From: Omnitrophica bacterium RBG_13_46_9
Lineage (GTDB): Bacteria; Omnitrophota; Gorgyraeia; JABMRN01; RBG-13-46-9
Direction of reading: 5' to 3'
Assembly: GCA_001804045.1 (NCBI GenBank)
Contig: MHFD01000074.1
Coordinates: 2,569-14,321, forward strand
Length of the DNA stretch: 11,753 bases
The position numbers and the translations under genes were made by a program. Below, piece after piece: positions 1-6,303 of this stretch. Each line of letters begins with the position of its first letter. The first letter of the stretch is position 1. Under the pieces are notes generated by a model. It was not told the DNA's origin. It saw nothing but the letters and a program-made list of their open reading frames with translations, and made no database searches.

Positions 1-164
1 ACAGGTATCTCGGCGGCGAAGTCGATCTTCAACTCACTTGGGATTACACAGAAGATGTTTCGTTCGGTCTGTTGGCGGCATGGTTTTTCCCTGGCTCTCA
101 CTACTATGATCAGTCAGATGATGTTGCACAGGATATAGTTGGCACAGTTAAGCTGAGCTTCTAA
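1..164 (+). CDS. C-terminal end of an outer-membrane beta-barrel protein (partial)
   Basis: The open frame enters from the left edge (first whole codon at 3) and ends with TAA at 162-164, leaving 53 residues. The fragment alternates polar and hydrophobic residues in short strands (GGEVDLQLTWDYTEDVSFGL, then GLLAAWFFPGSHYY) and ends in VGTVKLSF. A C-terminal phenylalanine preceded by alternating residues is the classic BAM-recognition signature of outer-membrane barrels. The LAAWFFPGSHY stretch resembles the last strands of alginate-export-type porins, but too little is present to name a family. A strong hairpin terminator follows directly, so this is the last gene of its transcript. What is seen: the barrel-like end. 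What is inferred: localisation and porin type. Confidence 0.7.
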   Translation, partial: RYLGGEVDLQLTWDYTEDVSFGLLAAWFFPGSHYYDQSDDVAQDIVGTVKLSF

Positions 165-181
165 GGGGGATTATGCTTTTT

Positions 182-248
182 ACCCAGTGCTTGACCCCAG
201 CACTAATTTGCTACGGCAAAATTAGTGCTGGGGCGGTTCTGGGTTTTT
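182..248 (+). terminator. Large intrinsic terminator after the outer-membrane protein gene
   Basis: A perfect 15-base inverted repeat, CCCCAGCACTAATTT at 195-209 and its complement at 219-233, is extended at the apex by GC/GC pairs with one bulged A at 218. A second, outer arm (ACCCAG at 182-187 and CTGGGT at 239-244) ends in a run of six T at 244-249. The two nested stems plus the U tract make a convincing Rho-independent terminator separating the upstream transcript from the small membrane protein gene at 322. Confidence 0.85.
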
Positions 249-321
249 TAATGACTTGCGCGAGGTGCACAGTTTATCGGTTAAATGTCTTTAAGACCTC
301 ACCGGAAACGGAGGAAGCACG

Positions 322-504
322 ATGAATCTAGCCACAGGAAGCCTCTTGTGCTTAGGTTTTGTCCTTTTAGTGACGGGGGTAGTATCGAAATTGATGGGCA
401 TTTCACTCCTAGCCCCGCTTATCGAAACTGAATTAGGGTATTTTATCGCGGCGAACTCGTGTTTTTTAATGGCTCTTGTGATCGACAGGTTTCAAAAGGA
501 ATGA
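322..504 (+). CDS. Small two-helix membrane protein of unknown function (60 aa)
   Basis: The start is set by a strong ribosome binding site, GGAGG, eight bases before the ATG. The 60-residue product has two hydrophobic segments, about residues 5-22 and 38-55, joined by a short loop (SKLMGISLLAPLIETE) and ending in a charged tail DRFQKE. This predicts a hairpin-like inner-membrane miniprotein. I do not recognise a characterised family. Upstream is a terminator and downstream is an apparent promoter for the next gene, so it is probably transcribed alone. Too short and featureless to assign a role; the good binding site and clean two-helix pattern argue it is a real gene. Confidence 0.65.
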   Translation: MNLATGSLLCLGFVLLVTGVVSKLMGISLLAPLIETELGYFIAANSCFLMALVIDRFQKE

Positions 505-507
505 TCC

Positions 508-536
508 TTGCTTCTTTTGCCATAAGATAATATAAT
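508..536 (+). promoter_or_regulatory. Possible sigma70-type promoter for the DUF3047 gene, placing the start site at the ATG
   Basis: A perfect TATAAT at 531-536 lies 17 bases after TTGCTT (508-513), a weak -35 match. The ATG of the next gene is at 542, only five bases after the -10 box, exactly where transcription would begin. No Shine-Dalgarno sequence precedes that ATG. The arrangement predicts a leaderless or nearly leaderless mRNA. Confidence 0.4.
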
Positions 537-541
537 GTTCT

Positions 542-1264
542 ATGAGAAAGTCATACGTCATAAAATGGGCTTTAATCATATGTTTTGTTATTGTAGGCTC
601 AATACCGCTAATTTTGTCGTTAAAAGACAGTTGTCTGAAAAAGGCTGTCCGCGCAAAAGACAGATTTAAAATAGGGCAATTGATAAAATACTTCCCCTTC
701 TCTAAAGAGAGCTCCCTGAGGGAATGGGAAGAGAAGATGCTGAGAGGAAGAGTCGTATATATAATAGAGCAAGACCAGGCAGAGTCATTCGTCAGGGCGA
801 AGAGCACTAAAACAGCTTCCGCTTTATACTACAAGGTCAAATTAGATGTATCGAAACAGCCTGTGATATCCTGGAAATGGCGCGTTGATAAATTTCCCGA
901 AAGAAGCATCCCCGAGAGGATAGAAGATACAAAAGAAGAAGACTTTGCGGCCCGTGTCTACGTTATTTTTCCAGCCGCCTTTTTTACAAAATCGAAAGTC
1001 GTAGAGTACATATGGTCCAATACCATTTCGGAAGACACCTGCGGAACCAGCGGATATTCAAAAAATATCAAGGTTTTAGTGCTAGAAAAAGGGAAGGCGG
1101 ACGACTGGCGTTTTGAAAAAAGAGATGTATGCGGCGATTATACGAGATTATTCGGGGAAGGACCGAGATTGGACGTAGGCGCTATAGCATTTATGACCGA
1201 CGCCGACTCCACAAAGACGAGCGCTGACGCCGTCTATGACGAGATAACGGTAGGATACAAGTAG
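542..1264 (+). CDS. DUF3047 domain protein, membrane-anchored or exported
   Basis: 240 residues. An N-terminal hydrophobic segment (about residues 7-27) with preceding basic residues looks like an uncleaved signal anchor or signal peptide. The remainder matches the DUF3047 pattern: VISWKWRV near 108-115, EEDFAARVYVIF near 132-143, VEYIWSN near 154-160, the Trp-containing DDWRFEKRDVCGDYTRLFG near 187-205, and GAIAFMTDADSTKTSADAVYDEI near 213-235. The biochemical function of DUF3047 is not known to me; the fold is expected to be an extracytoplasmic beta-sandwich. There is no clear ribosome binding site; a -10 box sits five bases upstream. A 92-base gap with alternative hairpins separates it from the HAMP gene. 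Family assignment is from remembered motifs and is fairly secure; role is unknown. Confidence 0.8.
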   Translation: MRKSYVIKWALIICFVIVGSIPLILSLKDSCLKKAVRAKDRFKIGQLIKYFPFSKESSLREWEEKMLRGRVVYIIEQDQAESFVRAKSTKTASALYYKVKLDVSKQPVISWKWRVDKFPERSIPERIEDTKEEDFAARVYVIFPAAFFTKSKVVEYIWSNTISEDTCGTSGYSKNIKVLVLEKGKADDWRFEKRDVCGDYTRLFGEGPRLDVGAIAFMTDADSTKTSADAVYDEITVGYK

Positions 1265-1356
1265 GACGCCCTGGTACGAGCAGATTTTTTACGTGTACAT
1301 CCTACTACCCGCATAGTTCATATTTTAATATGTGATTTTAAGCGTAGGATCTAAAA

Positions 1357-1782
1357 GTGAAAATGAGATTTAGGCTCATTACAAAGAACCCCCTCCAGAT
1401 CAAATTTATTTTATTGATACTTTTGGCTATCCTGCTACCCATGTTTATAGTAGGCGGATGTCTTTATTACTTTATATTCCAGATCATGGCGGAACAGCTG
1501 GCCATACCCGAATCGATAGCATGCAACCTGTTTCCTGTCGTGGAAAAGATAAATTTTTTGCTTATGGTAAGCATACCGCCGATAACAATCCTACTTTTTA
1601 TTTTAGCCATAATTTTGACCAACCGGCTGATAGGGCCCCTTCAGCGCCTGGAAAACGATTTGAAGAAGATTTCGGAAGGCGATTACTCTATACGACTTAA
1701 AATACGCAAGGATGACGATCTCCGCCTAATGGCCGAGGTTATCAATAAGATTGTAGACAAACTGGAAGGACAGAGGCAATGA
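1357..1782 (+). CDS. HAMP-domain membrane protein without an output domain
   Basis: 141 residues. Two transmembrane helices (about 17-41 and 66-88) flank a very short extracytoplasmic loop of about 25 residues. A HAMP domain follows (89-140: NRLIGPLQRLENDLKKISEG, then DYSIRLKIRKDDDLRLMAEV). The protein stops right after HAMP, so there is no kinase, methyl-accepting or cyclase output. The chosen start is GTG 1357, with AGGA at 1346-1349 seven bases upstream; ATG 1363 is a possible alternative two codons in. Its TGA overlaps the lpxA start as ATGA, so the two are likely translationally coupled. It may be a membrane scaffold or a relay partner for another protein; that is inference. No frameshift is needed to explain the short length. 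Confidence 0.8.
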   Translation: MKMRFRLITKNPLQIKFILLILLAILLPMFIVGGCLYYFIFQIMAEQLAIPESIACNLFPVVEKINFLLMVSIPPITILLFILAIILTNRLIGPLQRLENDLKKISEGDYSIRLKIRKDDDLRLMAEVINKIVDKLEGQRQ

Positions 1783-2579
1783 ATGCACACCCGACGGCAA
1801 TCGTAAGCAGACACGCCGAACTAGATCCCACCGTTGAAATAGGTCCATATGCCATCATTGAGGACGAGGTAAGTTTGGGTAAAAATGTAAAGGTTTATGC
1901 CCATGCCTATATTTGCAATGGCACCCGCATAGATGAAGGAACAGAGATTCATATGGGCGCTGTTATCGGCCATCTGCCACAGGACTTGGCGTTTGAAGGG
2001 AAGAAAAGTTATTTAAAGATCGGCAAGAAGAACATTATAAGGGAATATGTGACTATCCATAGGGGTACGAAGGAAGATAGCAGCACCCAAATAGGCGATG
2101 AAAGTTTTCTTATGGCTCTTTCCCATGTAGGACATAACTGTAAACTTGGGAATAAGGTTATCCTTGCTAACGGGGCCCTTTTGGCGGGTTACGTGAATGT
2201 GGCAGACGGGGTTTTTATCTCCGGCAATGTTGTTGTGCATCAGTTTTGTAATATAGGAAAGCTGGCCATTATAGGCGGGTTTTCCGGAGTAAATAAAGAT
2301 GTCCCCCCATATATGGCTGTCAGGGGCCCCTCCAGCGTGTGGTCTATAAACCTGGTTGGCCTAAGGAGGGCGGGCTACAAATCCAAGACTATAAGCGAGA
2401 TAAAAGAGGCGTTCAAACTGATTTATAAATCCGATTTAAATACCGACCAGGCGATCACGAAGATCGTGGAAGGCAATCCGGGCAAAGAAGTCATGGATCT
2501 TATAGAGTTTATTAAGAATTCGAAGCGCGGCATATGTAAATACAGATTTTCTCCGGATGATAAGGATTATTTCGGGTGA
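1779..2579 (+). CDS. lpxA: Acyl-ACP--UDP-N-acetylglucosamine O-acyltransferase LpxA
   Basis: First enzyme of lipid A synthesis: transfers a hydroxyacyl chain from acyl carrier protein to the 3-position of UDP-GlcNAc in the cytosol. 266 residues, close to the 262 of E. coli LpxA. The N-terminal two thirds is a left-handed beta helix made of hexapeptide repeats. The SHVGHNC motif at 115-121 places the catalytic histidine at His119 (E. coli His125), followed by the conserved VVVHQFCNIG at 151-160, GGFSGVNKDVPPY at 166-178, and the C-terminal helical part starting NLVGLRRAGY at 191-200. The start ATG overlaps the stop of the HAMP gene. Other lpx genes are absent from the window. Hydroxyacyl chain length cannot be read reliably from the sequence. 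Confidence 0.95.
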   Translation: MNAHPTAIVSRHAELDPTVEIGPYAIIEDEVSLGKNVKVYAHAYICNGTRIDEGTEIHMGAVIGHLPQDLAFEGKKSYLKIGKKNIIREYVTIHRGTKEDSSTQIGDESFLMALSHVGHNCKLGNKVILANGALLAGYVNVADGVFISGNVVVHQFCNIGKLAIIGGFSGVNKDVPPYMAVRGPSSVWSINLVGLRRAGYKSKTISEIKEAFKLIYKSDLNTDQAITKIVEGNPGKEVMDLIEFIKNSKRGICKYRFSPDDKDYFG

Positions 2580-2621
2580 AATCTGCCGGGTGCGGCATGA
2601 TTAAAAAAAGGAGGGTTATAT

Positions 2622-2966
2622 ATGGCTAATAAGAAGGAGAATATCCAGAGGGATTTTAAGCAGATTTTAGACCAGACCAAGGAAAACCTTAAGAAAGTCG
2701 GAAAAGAATTAGGAATTCTAGCCCAAAAAAGTGAAGAAGGGATCGTGAAGGCTTCTAAAGCCGGAAAGATACAACTAGATATAATAGGTCTAAATGTGCA
2801 AAAGGAAAAGCTTTATTACGATATCGGCAAGAAGTTAGTCTCCATAAACGCAAAAAAGAGTTTAAATATACCGGAACTTGTGCCTTATTTTAAAAAGATA
2901 CGCACCATAAGCACAGATGCCCGAAAGAAAAAACGGGAACTTTCTATGGTAAGAGGGAAGAAGTAA
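2622..2966 (+). CDS. Small lysine-rich helical protein of unknown function
   Basis: 114 residues, preceded by a strong ribosome binding site (GGAGGG at 2610-2615). No signal peptide or membrane helix is visible. Most of the chain is predicted helical with heptad-like spacing of hydrophobics (residues about 5-65), then KEKLYYDIGKKLVSI, a short LNIPELVPYF segment and a second basic helix ending RKKKRELSMVRGKK. The strongly basic, mostly helical make-up suggests a coiled coil that could bind an acidic partner or the membrane surface, but no function can be assigned. It sits 42 bases after lpxA and 32 before the HEAT-repeat gene and may share their transcript. Confidence 0.7.
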   Translation: MANKKENIQRDFKQILDQTKENLKKVGKELGILAQKSEEGIVKASKAGKIQLDIIGLNVQKEKLYYDIGKKLVSINAKKSLNIPELVPYFKKIRTISTDARKKKRELSMVRGKK

Positions 2967-2998
2967 TTTCAGAAGACCTTTAAAAAAAGGAGCGTTTT

Positions 2999-4009
2999 AT
3001 GAAAAATTTAATGGCATTAGCCACGATTTTAGCTTTGACTATTTTCCTTTGCGAAATTTCCTGCGCGGAAGAGGCTTCTTCCATATTTGATGCGAGAATA
3101 AGAAAAGACATCCAACAACTTGGCGACAGACAATATTCTCAGGAAGCCAGAGTCGCGCTCGTGGCTGAAGGCAGCCGAGCTGTGCCCTATCTGGCTGCTT
3201 TATTGCAAGCGCCTAACGCAAAGGCCGCAGCGAAGGTATTGGCGATCAACATCTTGGGCGAAATAAGGGATTCCCAGGCTACGGATGTTTTAATAGGGAT
3301 GATGAAAGATAAAAATGTCAAGATACGCAGGGCAACCGCTAAAACATTGGGAAGGATCGGGGATAAAAAAGCCGCAAACGTTCTAAAGGATAGCATAAAC
3401 GACAATGACTCTATTGTTAAATTCGATTCAGTGCGGTCTCTAGAGCAGATCGGTGATCCGTCGGTAGCCGAATATATAATAGAAATACTGCCTGACAATA
3501 ACCCCGATATAAGACTGTACGCGGTTATGGCTTTGGGCAAGATGAAATATAAGGGCGCCATAAAGGACCTGTCTAATATGACCGGTGATGTACACCCAAA
3601 CGTCAGGCTGGAGCTGGCACGGGCACTAGGATCTATCGGCGATGAAGGCTGTGTAGCCCCTTTGAATAAACTTGTCAATGATCCGGACCGCAATGTGAGG
3701 CTTGAAGCTGTTAAAATGCTTGGAAACATAAAATGCAAGGAATCTCTCGATATATTGTTGGGATGTACGGAATCGGGCGATAATATGGTCCGCTATTATA
3801 GCGCGCAAGCGCTTGGCAAGTTAGGCTACAATGAATCAGTATCCTCGCTTAAACAATTGCTGAACGACGAAAGCACCAATATAAGGATAGAGGCAGCTAG
3901 ATCGCTGTCTCAGATAGGCACGGGCGATGCCAAGGCCGTGTTAAAGACTGTCCTGAACGACGAGATTTCTCAAGTCAAGAATGTAGCTGAGCAGGCAGTT
4001 GGTCAATAA
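2999..4009 (+). CDS. Exported HEAT-repeat protein
   Basis: 336 residues with a ribosome binding site (AAAGGAG) before the ATG. Residues 1-23 form a signal peptide (basic MKN, hydrophobic core, then ISCA before EEASS), with likely signal peptidase I cleavage after Ala23; the cysteines do not sit in a proper lipobox. From about residue 60 to the end there are eight or so tandem repeats of about 31 residues. They carry the HEAT/PBS-lyase pattern (VRxxAxxALGxIGD): for example VKIRRATAKTLGRIGD, VRLELARALGSIGDE, VRLEAVKMLGNIK and IRIEAARSLSQIG. Such solenoids are protein-binding scaffolds. A catalytic phycobilin-lyase role is unlikely here because there is no phycobilisome context. It ends 17 bases before the M48 peptidase gene, so the two are probably co-transcribed and could act together at the membrane; this last point is inference. 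Confidence 0.85.
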   Translation: MKNLMALATILALTIFLCEISCAEEASSIFDARIRKDIQQLGDRQYSQEARVALVAEGSRAVPYLAALLQAPNAKAAAKVLAINILGEIRDSQATDVLIGMMKDKNVKIRRATAKTLGRIGDKKAANVLKDSINDNDSIVKFDSVRSLEQIGDPSVAEYIIEILPDNNPDIRLYAVMALGKMKYKGAIKDLSNMTGDVHPNVRLELARALGSIGDEGCVAPLNKLVNDPDRNVRLEAVKMLGNIKCKESLDILLGCTESGDNMVRYYSAQALGKLGYNESVSSLKQLLNDESTNIRIEAARSLSQIGTGDAKAVLKTVLNDEISQVKNVAEQAVGQ

Positions 4010-4026
4010 GATAGTCAGCGGTTTGG

Positions 4027-5169
4027 GTGAGCGGGTTTGCCAAAGAGTCACGGCACGGTAACCGAATGTCTGATGAGAGATCCGCACAGGCTAAGAGATA
4101 TAACAGCTTAAAAATACGTCTGAATTTAAGCGATATATTCTTTACGGCTCTGTATTTAGTCCTATTTCAGTGTTTTGTGTCCAGCCCCTTAAAAGCCATT
4201 GCTCTTTCCTTTACGTCTAATTTTTACTGCAGCCTGGCCTTATATATCATCGTTTTCAGCTTTTTACACTATATAATCAGCTTTCCCATGCACTTTTTTT
4301 CTACCTTCATCTTGGAACATCGATTCGAATTATCCAATCAGCGTTTCCTCGGATGGTTTAATGACGATGTCAAAAAAGGTATTTTATCCTTTTTTATATT
4401 CCTGATATTTATACAGTTCCTGTATCTACTACTGCGTAGTTTCGCTACAACATGGTGGTTGTGGATGGCGCTTTTTTGGTTCTTGACAACAATAGTTCTG
4501 GCCAGGATCGCCCCGGTTTTTATCATACCGTTATTTTATAGATACTATCCCGTAGGGGATGGGCTTAGAGAAAAAATTACCGAGCTTTCCAAGAAATGCG
4601 GGATAAGAGTCATGGATGTGTATAAGATAGATTTCAGCAAAAAAACAAAAAAGCTGAATGCAGCGGTAGTCGGTCTGGGCAAGACCAGAAGAGTGCTCTT
4701 GGCCGATAATCTGATTCATGATTTCACCGACGGAGAAATCAACGGGGTACTCGCCCATGAATTCGGCCATCACAGATTGCTGCACATGTGGAAGATGATC
4801 ATTTTCGGAGCTATTTCGATAACCTTTTCTTTTTATATATTGTACCTGATCTCGCTTAAAGCAGTGGCGGTTCTGAACGGCAAAAACATATACGATATAA
4901 AGATCTTTCCGGCGTTCATGCTGGTTCTCTTTATGACATCCCTGGCAATGATGCCTCTGCAGAACGGTTTTTCCAGAAAGCAGGAGAAGGAGGCTGATCT
5001 GTTTGCACTCAAAGTTACCCGGGATAAAGGATCTTTTATATCGCTCATGCGTAAATTGGCTTTTAAAAACCTTGCCGATCCGAACCCCTCAAATATGGTG
5101 AAACTTATTTTTTACAACCATCCCCCCATATCCGAACGCATAAAACTCGCGGAAGGGTTTGAACCCTGA
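4027..5169 (+). CDS. Integral-membrane M48-family zinc metalloprotease (Ste24/CAAX protease-like)
   Basis: 380 residues from GTG 4027, or 367 from ATG 4066, which is in frame; neither start has a good ribosome binding site, so the start is uncertain. The N-terminal half is the M48 N-terminal membrane domain: helices near 35-52, 66-86, 117-138 and 142-170, with the hallmark LEHRFELSNQRFLGWFNDD at 96-113. The zinc site is HEFGH (His244, Glu245, His248) with the third ligand Glu320 in EKEAD, the equivalent of E-F-x-A-D in Ste24 and HtpX. Further helices lie at about 256-282 and 290-312. Family members cleave in or near the membrane and serve in prenyl-protein maturation (eukaryotes) or membrane protein quality control. 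With no prenylation pathway visible here, a quality-control role is more likely. All catalytic residues are present. Confidence 0.92.
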   Translation: MSGFAKESRHGNRMSDERSAQAKRYNSLKIRLNLSDIFFTALYLVLFQCFVSSPLKAIALSFTSNFYCSLALYIIVFSFLHYIISFPMHFFSTFILEHRFELSNQRFLGWFNDDVKKGILSFFIFLIFIQFLYLLLRSFATTWWLWMALFWFLTTIVLARIAPVFIIPLFYRYYPVGDGLREKITELSKKCGIRVMDVYKIDFSKKTKKLNAAVVGLGKTRRVLLADNLIHDFTDGEINGVLAHEFGHHRLLHMWKMIIFGAISITFSFYILYLISLKAVAVLNGKNIYDIKIFPAFMLVLFMTSLAMMPLQNGFSRKQEKEADLFALKVTRDKGSFISLMRKLAFKNLADPNPSNMVKLIFYNHPPISERIKLAEGFEP

Positions 5170-5192
5170 GTTTTGGCCGGGTTATTTTTATT
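5162..5192 (+). terminator. Weak possible terminator after the M48 gene
   Basis: AACCC (5162-5166) and GGGTT (5179-5183) form a short stem over the stop codon, followed by ATTTTTATT. A second option is GTTATTTT (5181-5188) with AAAATAAC (5200-5207). The stems are short, so this is tentative; no better terminator is seen before the converging nfi pseudogene. Confidence 0.3.
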
Positions 5193-5212
5193 GCCTTTGG
5201 AAAATAACGTTG

Positions 5213-5234
5213 GCGTCTAGCGATTAGCGTCTAG
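5213..5234. repeat. Short direct repeat GCGTCTAG x2
   Basis: GCGTCTAG occurs at 5213-5220 and again at 5227-5234, separated by CGATTA. It is flanked by two copies of GGGTTATTTTT (5179-5189 and 5236-5246). It lies between the M48 gene and the 3' end of the broken nfi gene. It looks like a local duplication with no recognised function. Confidence 0.4.
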
Positions 5235-5323
5235 AGGGTTATTTTTCTATGCCAGGCCTCTGCGCGACAAACATTCGACGGTAAACAACTTCCCTTGAGC
5301 CGGAAATAAAGGAATACAAAATA

Positions 5324-5976
5324 CTACATAACTTTCGAAAGGTGGTGCGCGATTCTAAGCGGTTCCGGTATTCGATATTTTTTTAGACTTCCCAATACGA
5401 TTTTTATTGCCGTAGGAAGGTCTATTTTGTGACCCATAAATAGGTCTTGTGTTGTTACGCGACCTTAAGACCACTCCTAGTCTTTCTATTTTTTTCATTT
5501 ATAAAGACAAAGCTTCCTTTCTGCATGCCGAGGCCGGTTTCACATTCACCGTAAAGGAAACTTTTTGCGCAACCTATGGCAGGCGTGTCCAGTAATATGC
5601 CCATATGTGTAGCGATACCTAACCAACGGGGATGGGCTATCCCCTGACCGTCAAAGAGAAAGACATCGGCTTTGGTCCGCATCTTTTTGACACACTTTAT
5701 AACAGCAGGGCCTTCCCTGAAGGTAAGAAGCCCCGGTATATACGGAAATCCCGTTTTACATACTGCAATTTCACATTCAACGCATTCAAGTTCCGGATAT
5801 TTCAATACACAGACGGATGCGATGCTATTTCCGTTTCTATAGGATACGTCTACACCTGCAATATAGTTCAGTTTTTTTAAGGCATTCCTTAGGATTATTT
5901 TCCCGGCAAGCTTTTTCTGTATCTCAACCGCCTCTTTCGGTGCAACCTTCCATTTGTGTGGTTTTTCGCGCTTCAT
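5324..5976 (-). pseudogene. nfi: Endonuclease V, frameshifted in its C-terminal third
   Basis: Endonuclease V nicks DNA next to deaminated bases such as inosine. The N-terminal part is intact from ATG 5976 (an ATG at 6027 in the same frame would add 17 unconserved residues and would lie upstream of the promoter). Numbering from 5976, Asp43 (AGVDVSY), Glu88 (FREGPAV) and Asp109 (FDGQGIAHPR) are the metal ligands, and PYIPG is the strand-separating wedge. The open frame stops early at 5455. The missing end is still readable in the other two frames. After a run of seven A (plus-strand T at 5489-5495) one frame reads IERLGVVLRSRNNTRPIY; then from 5434 the third frame reads GHKIDLPTAIKIVLGSLKKY followed by RIPEPLRIAHHLSKVM, ending with TAG at 5324-5326. 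The first lesion is one extra A. The second lacks about eight bases between PIY and GHK, where the family has three more residues. The gene is therefore most likely dead. Confidence 0.88.
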
Positions 5977-5982
5977 GACCAA

Positions 5983-6012
5983 ATTATAGACACAGTCGGT
6001 GAATATTGTCAA
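5983..6012 (-). promoter_or_regulatory. Near-consensus sigma70 promoter for nfi, minus strand
   Basis: On the minus strand, TTGACA (6012 to 6007) is followed after 18 bases by TATAAT (5988 to 5983); both hexamers are perfect. The ATG at 5976 begins six bases after the -10 box and there is no ribosome binding site. The predicted transcript therefore starts at or within a base or two of the start codon (leaderless). Confidence 0.75.
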
Positions 6013-6065
6013 GCCGAATAGTCGCATTTACAAAATATCATGCTTCGCGTAGTTGCACTTTTATC

Positions 6066-6094
6066 TTGACAAGCCGACGGTATTCGGCTAAAAT
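6066..6094 (+). promoter_or_regulatory. Sigma70 promoter of the riboflavin operon
   Basis: TTGACA at 6066-6071 and TAAAAT at 6089-6094 are separated by 17 bases, giving a start site near 6100, right at the 5' edge of the FMN riboswitch. The spacer is filled by an inverted repeat, GCCGA (6073-6077) and TCGGC (6084-6088), which could be an operator or chance. Confidence 0.8.
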
Positions 6095-6100
6095 ATCGAC

Positions 6101-6275
6101 AAATCTTCGGGGTGAGGTGTTCCGCCTCCGCCAGTAATAAGTATACCAAAGAAACTCAGAGTTTCGGCGTGCGGAGATTCCTCGACCGGTAGTTAAAGCC
6201 TACGAGCCCTGTGTTTTTAAAGGGCAGATTCGGTGAAATTCCGAAGCCGACCGTAAAGTCGGGATGAGAGAAGAT
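6101..6275 (+). promoter_or_regulatory. FMN riboswitch (RFN element) with an enlarged P2 arm
   Basis: The conserved parts appear in order. P1 is ATCTTC (6103-6108) with GAAGAT (6270-6275). The core GGGGTGAGGTG is at 6109-6119, ATTCCTCGACCGG from 6177, AAAGCCTACGAGC next (P3), and a GCCCT/AGGGC stem is P4. Then come GATTCGGTGAAATTCCGAAG (P6), CCGACCGTAAAGTCGGGATG and AGAGAAGAT. P2 keeps AGG/CCT pairing, but its usual two-base loop is replaced by about 57 bases (6120-6176) that fold as an extra arm. It binds FMN and, with the terminator at 6304, should turn off the downstream rib genes when FMN is plentiful. The assignment is certain by sequence; the regulatory direction follows from the terminator architecture. 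Confidence 0.96.
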
Positions 6276-6303
6276 AAAAGATTATAAAAGCCAAATACGA
6301 TGA

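Noticed and set aside
3187..3738. A 183-residue open frame on the minus strand inside the HEAT-repeat gene
   Set aside because: It is an antisense shadow of a repetitive gene, serine- and leucine-rich without recognisable motifs; the plus-strand signal peptide and HEAT repeats explain the region.
5977..6027. ATG 6027 as the start of endonuclease V
   Set aside because: It lies upstream of the perfect TTGACA/TATAAT promoter and the extra 17 residues are not conserved; translation from 5976 fits the family.
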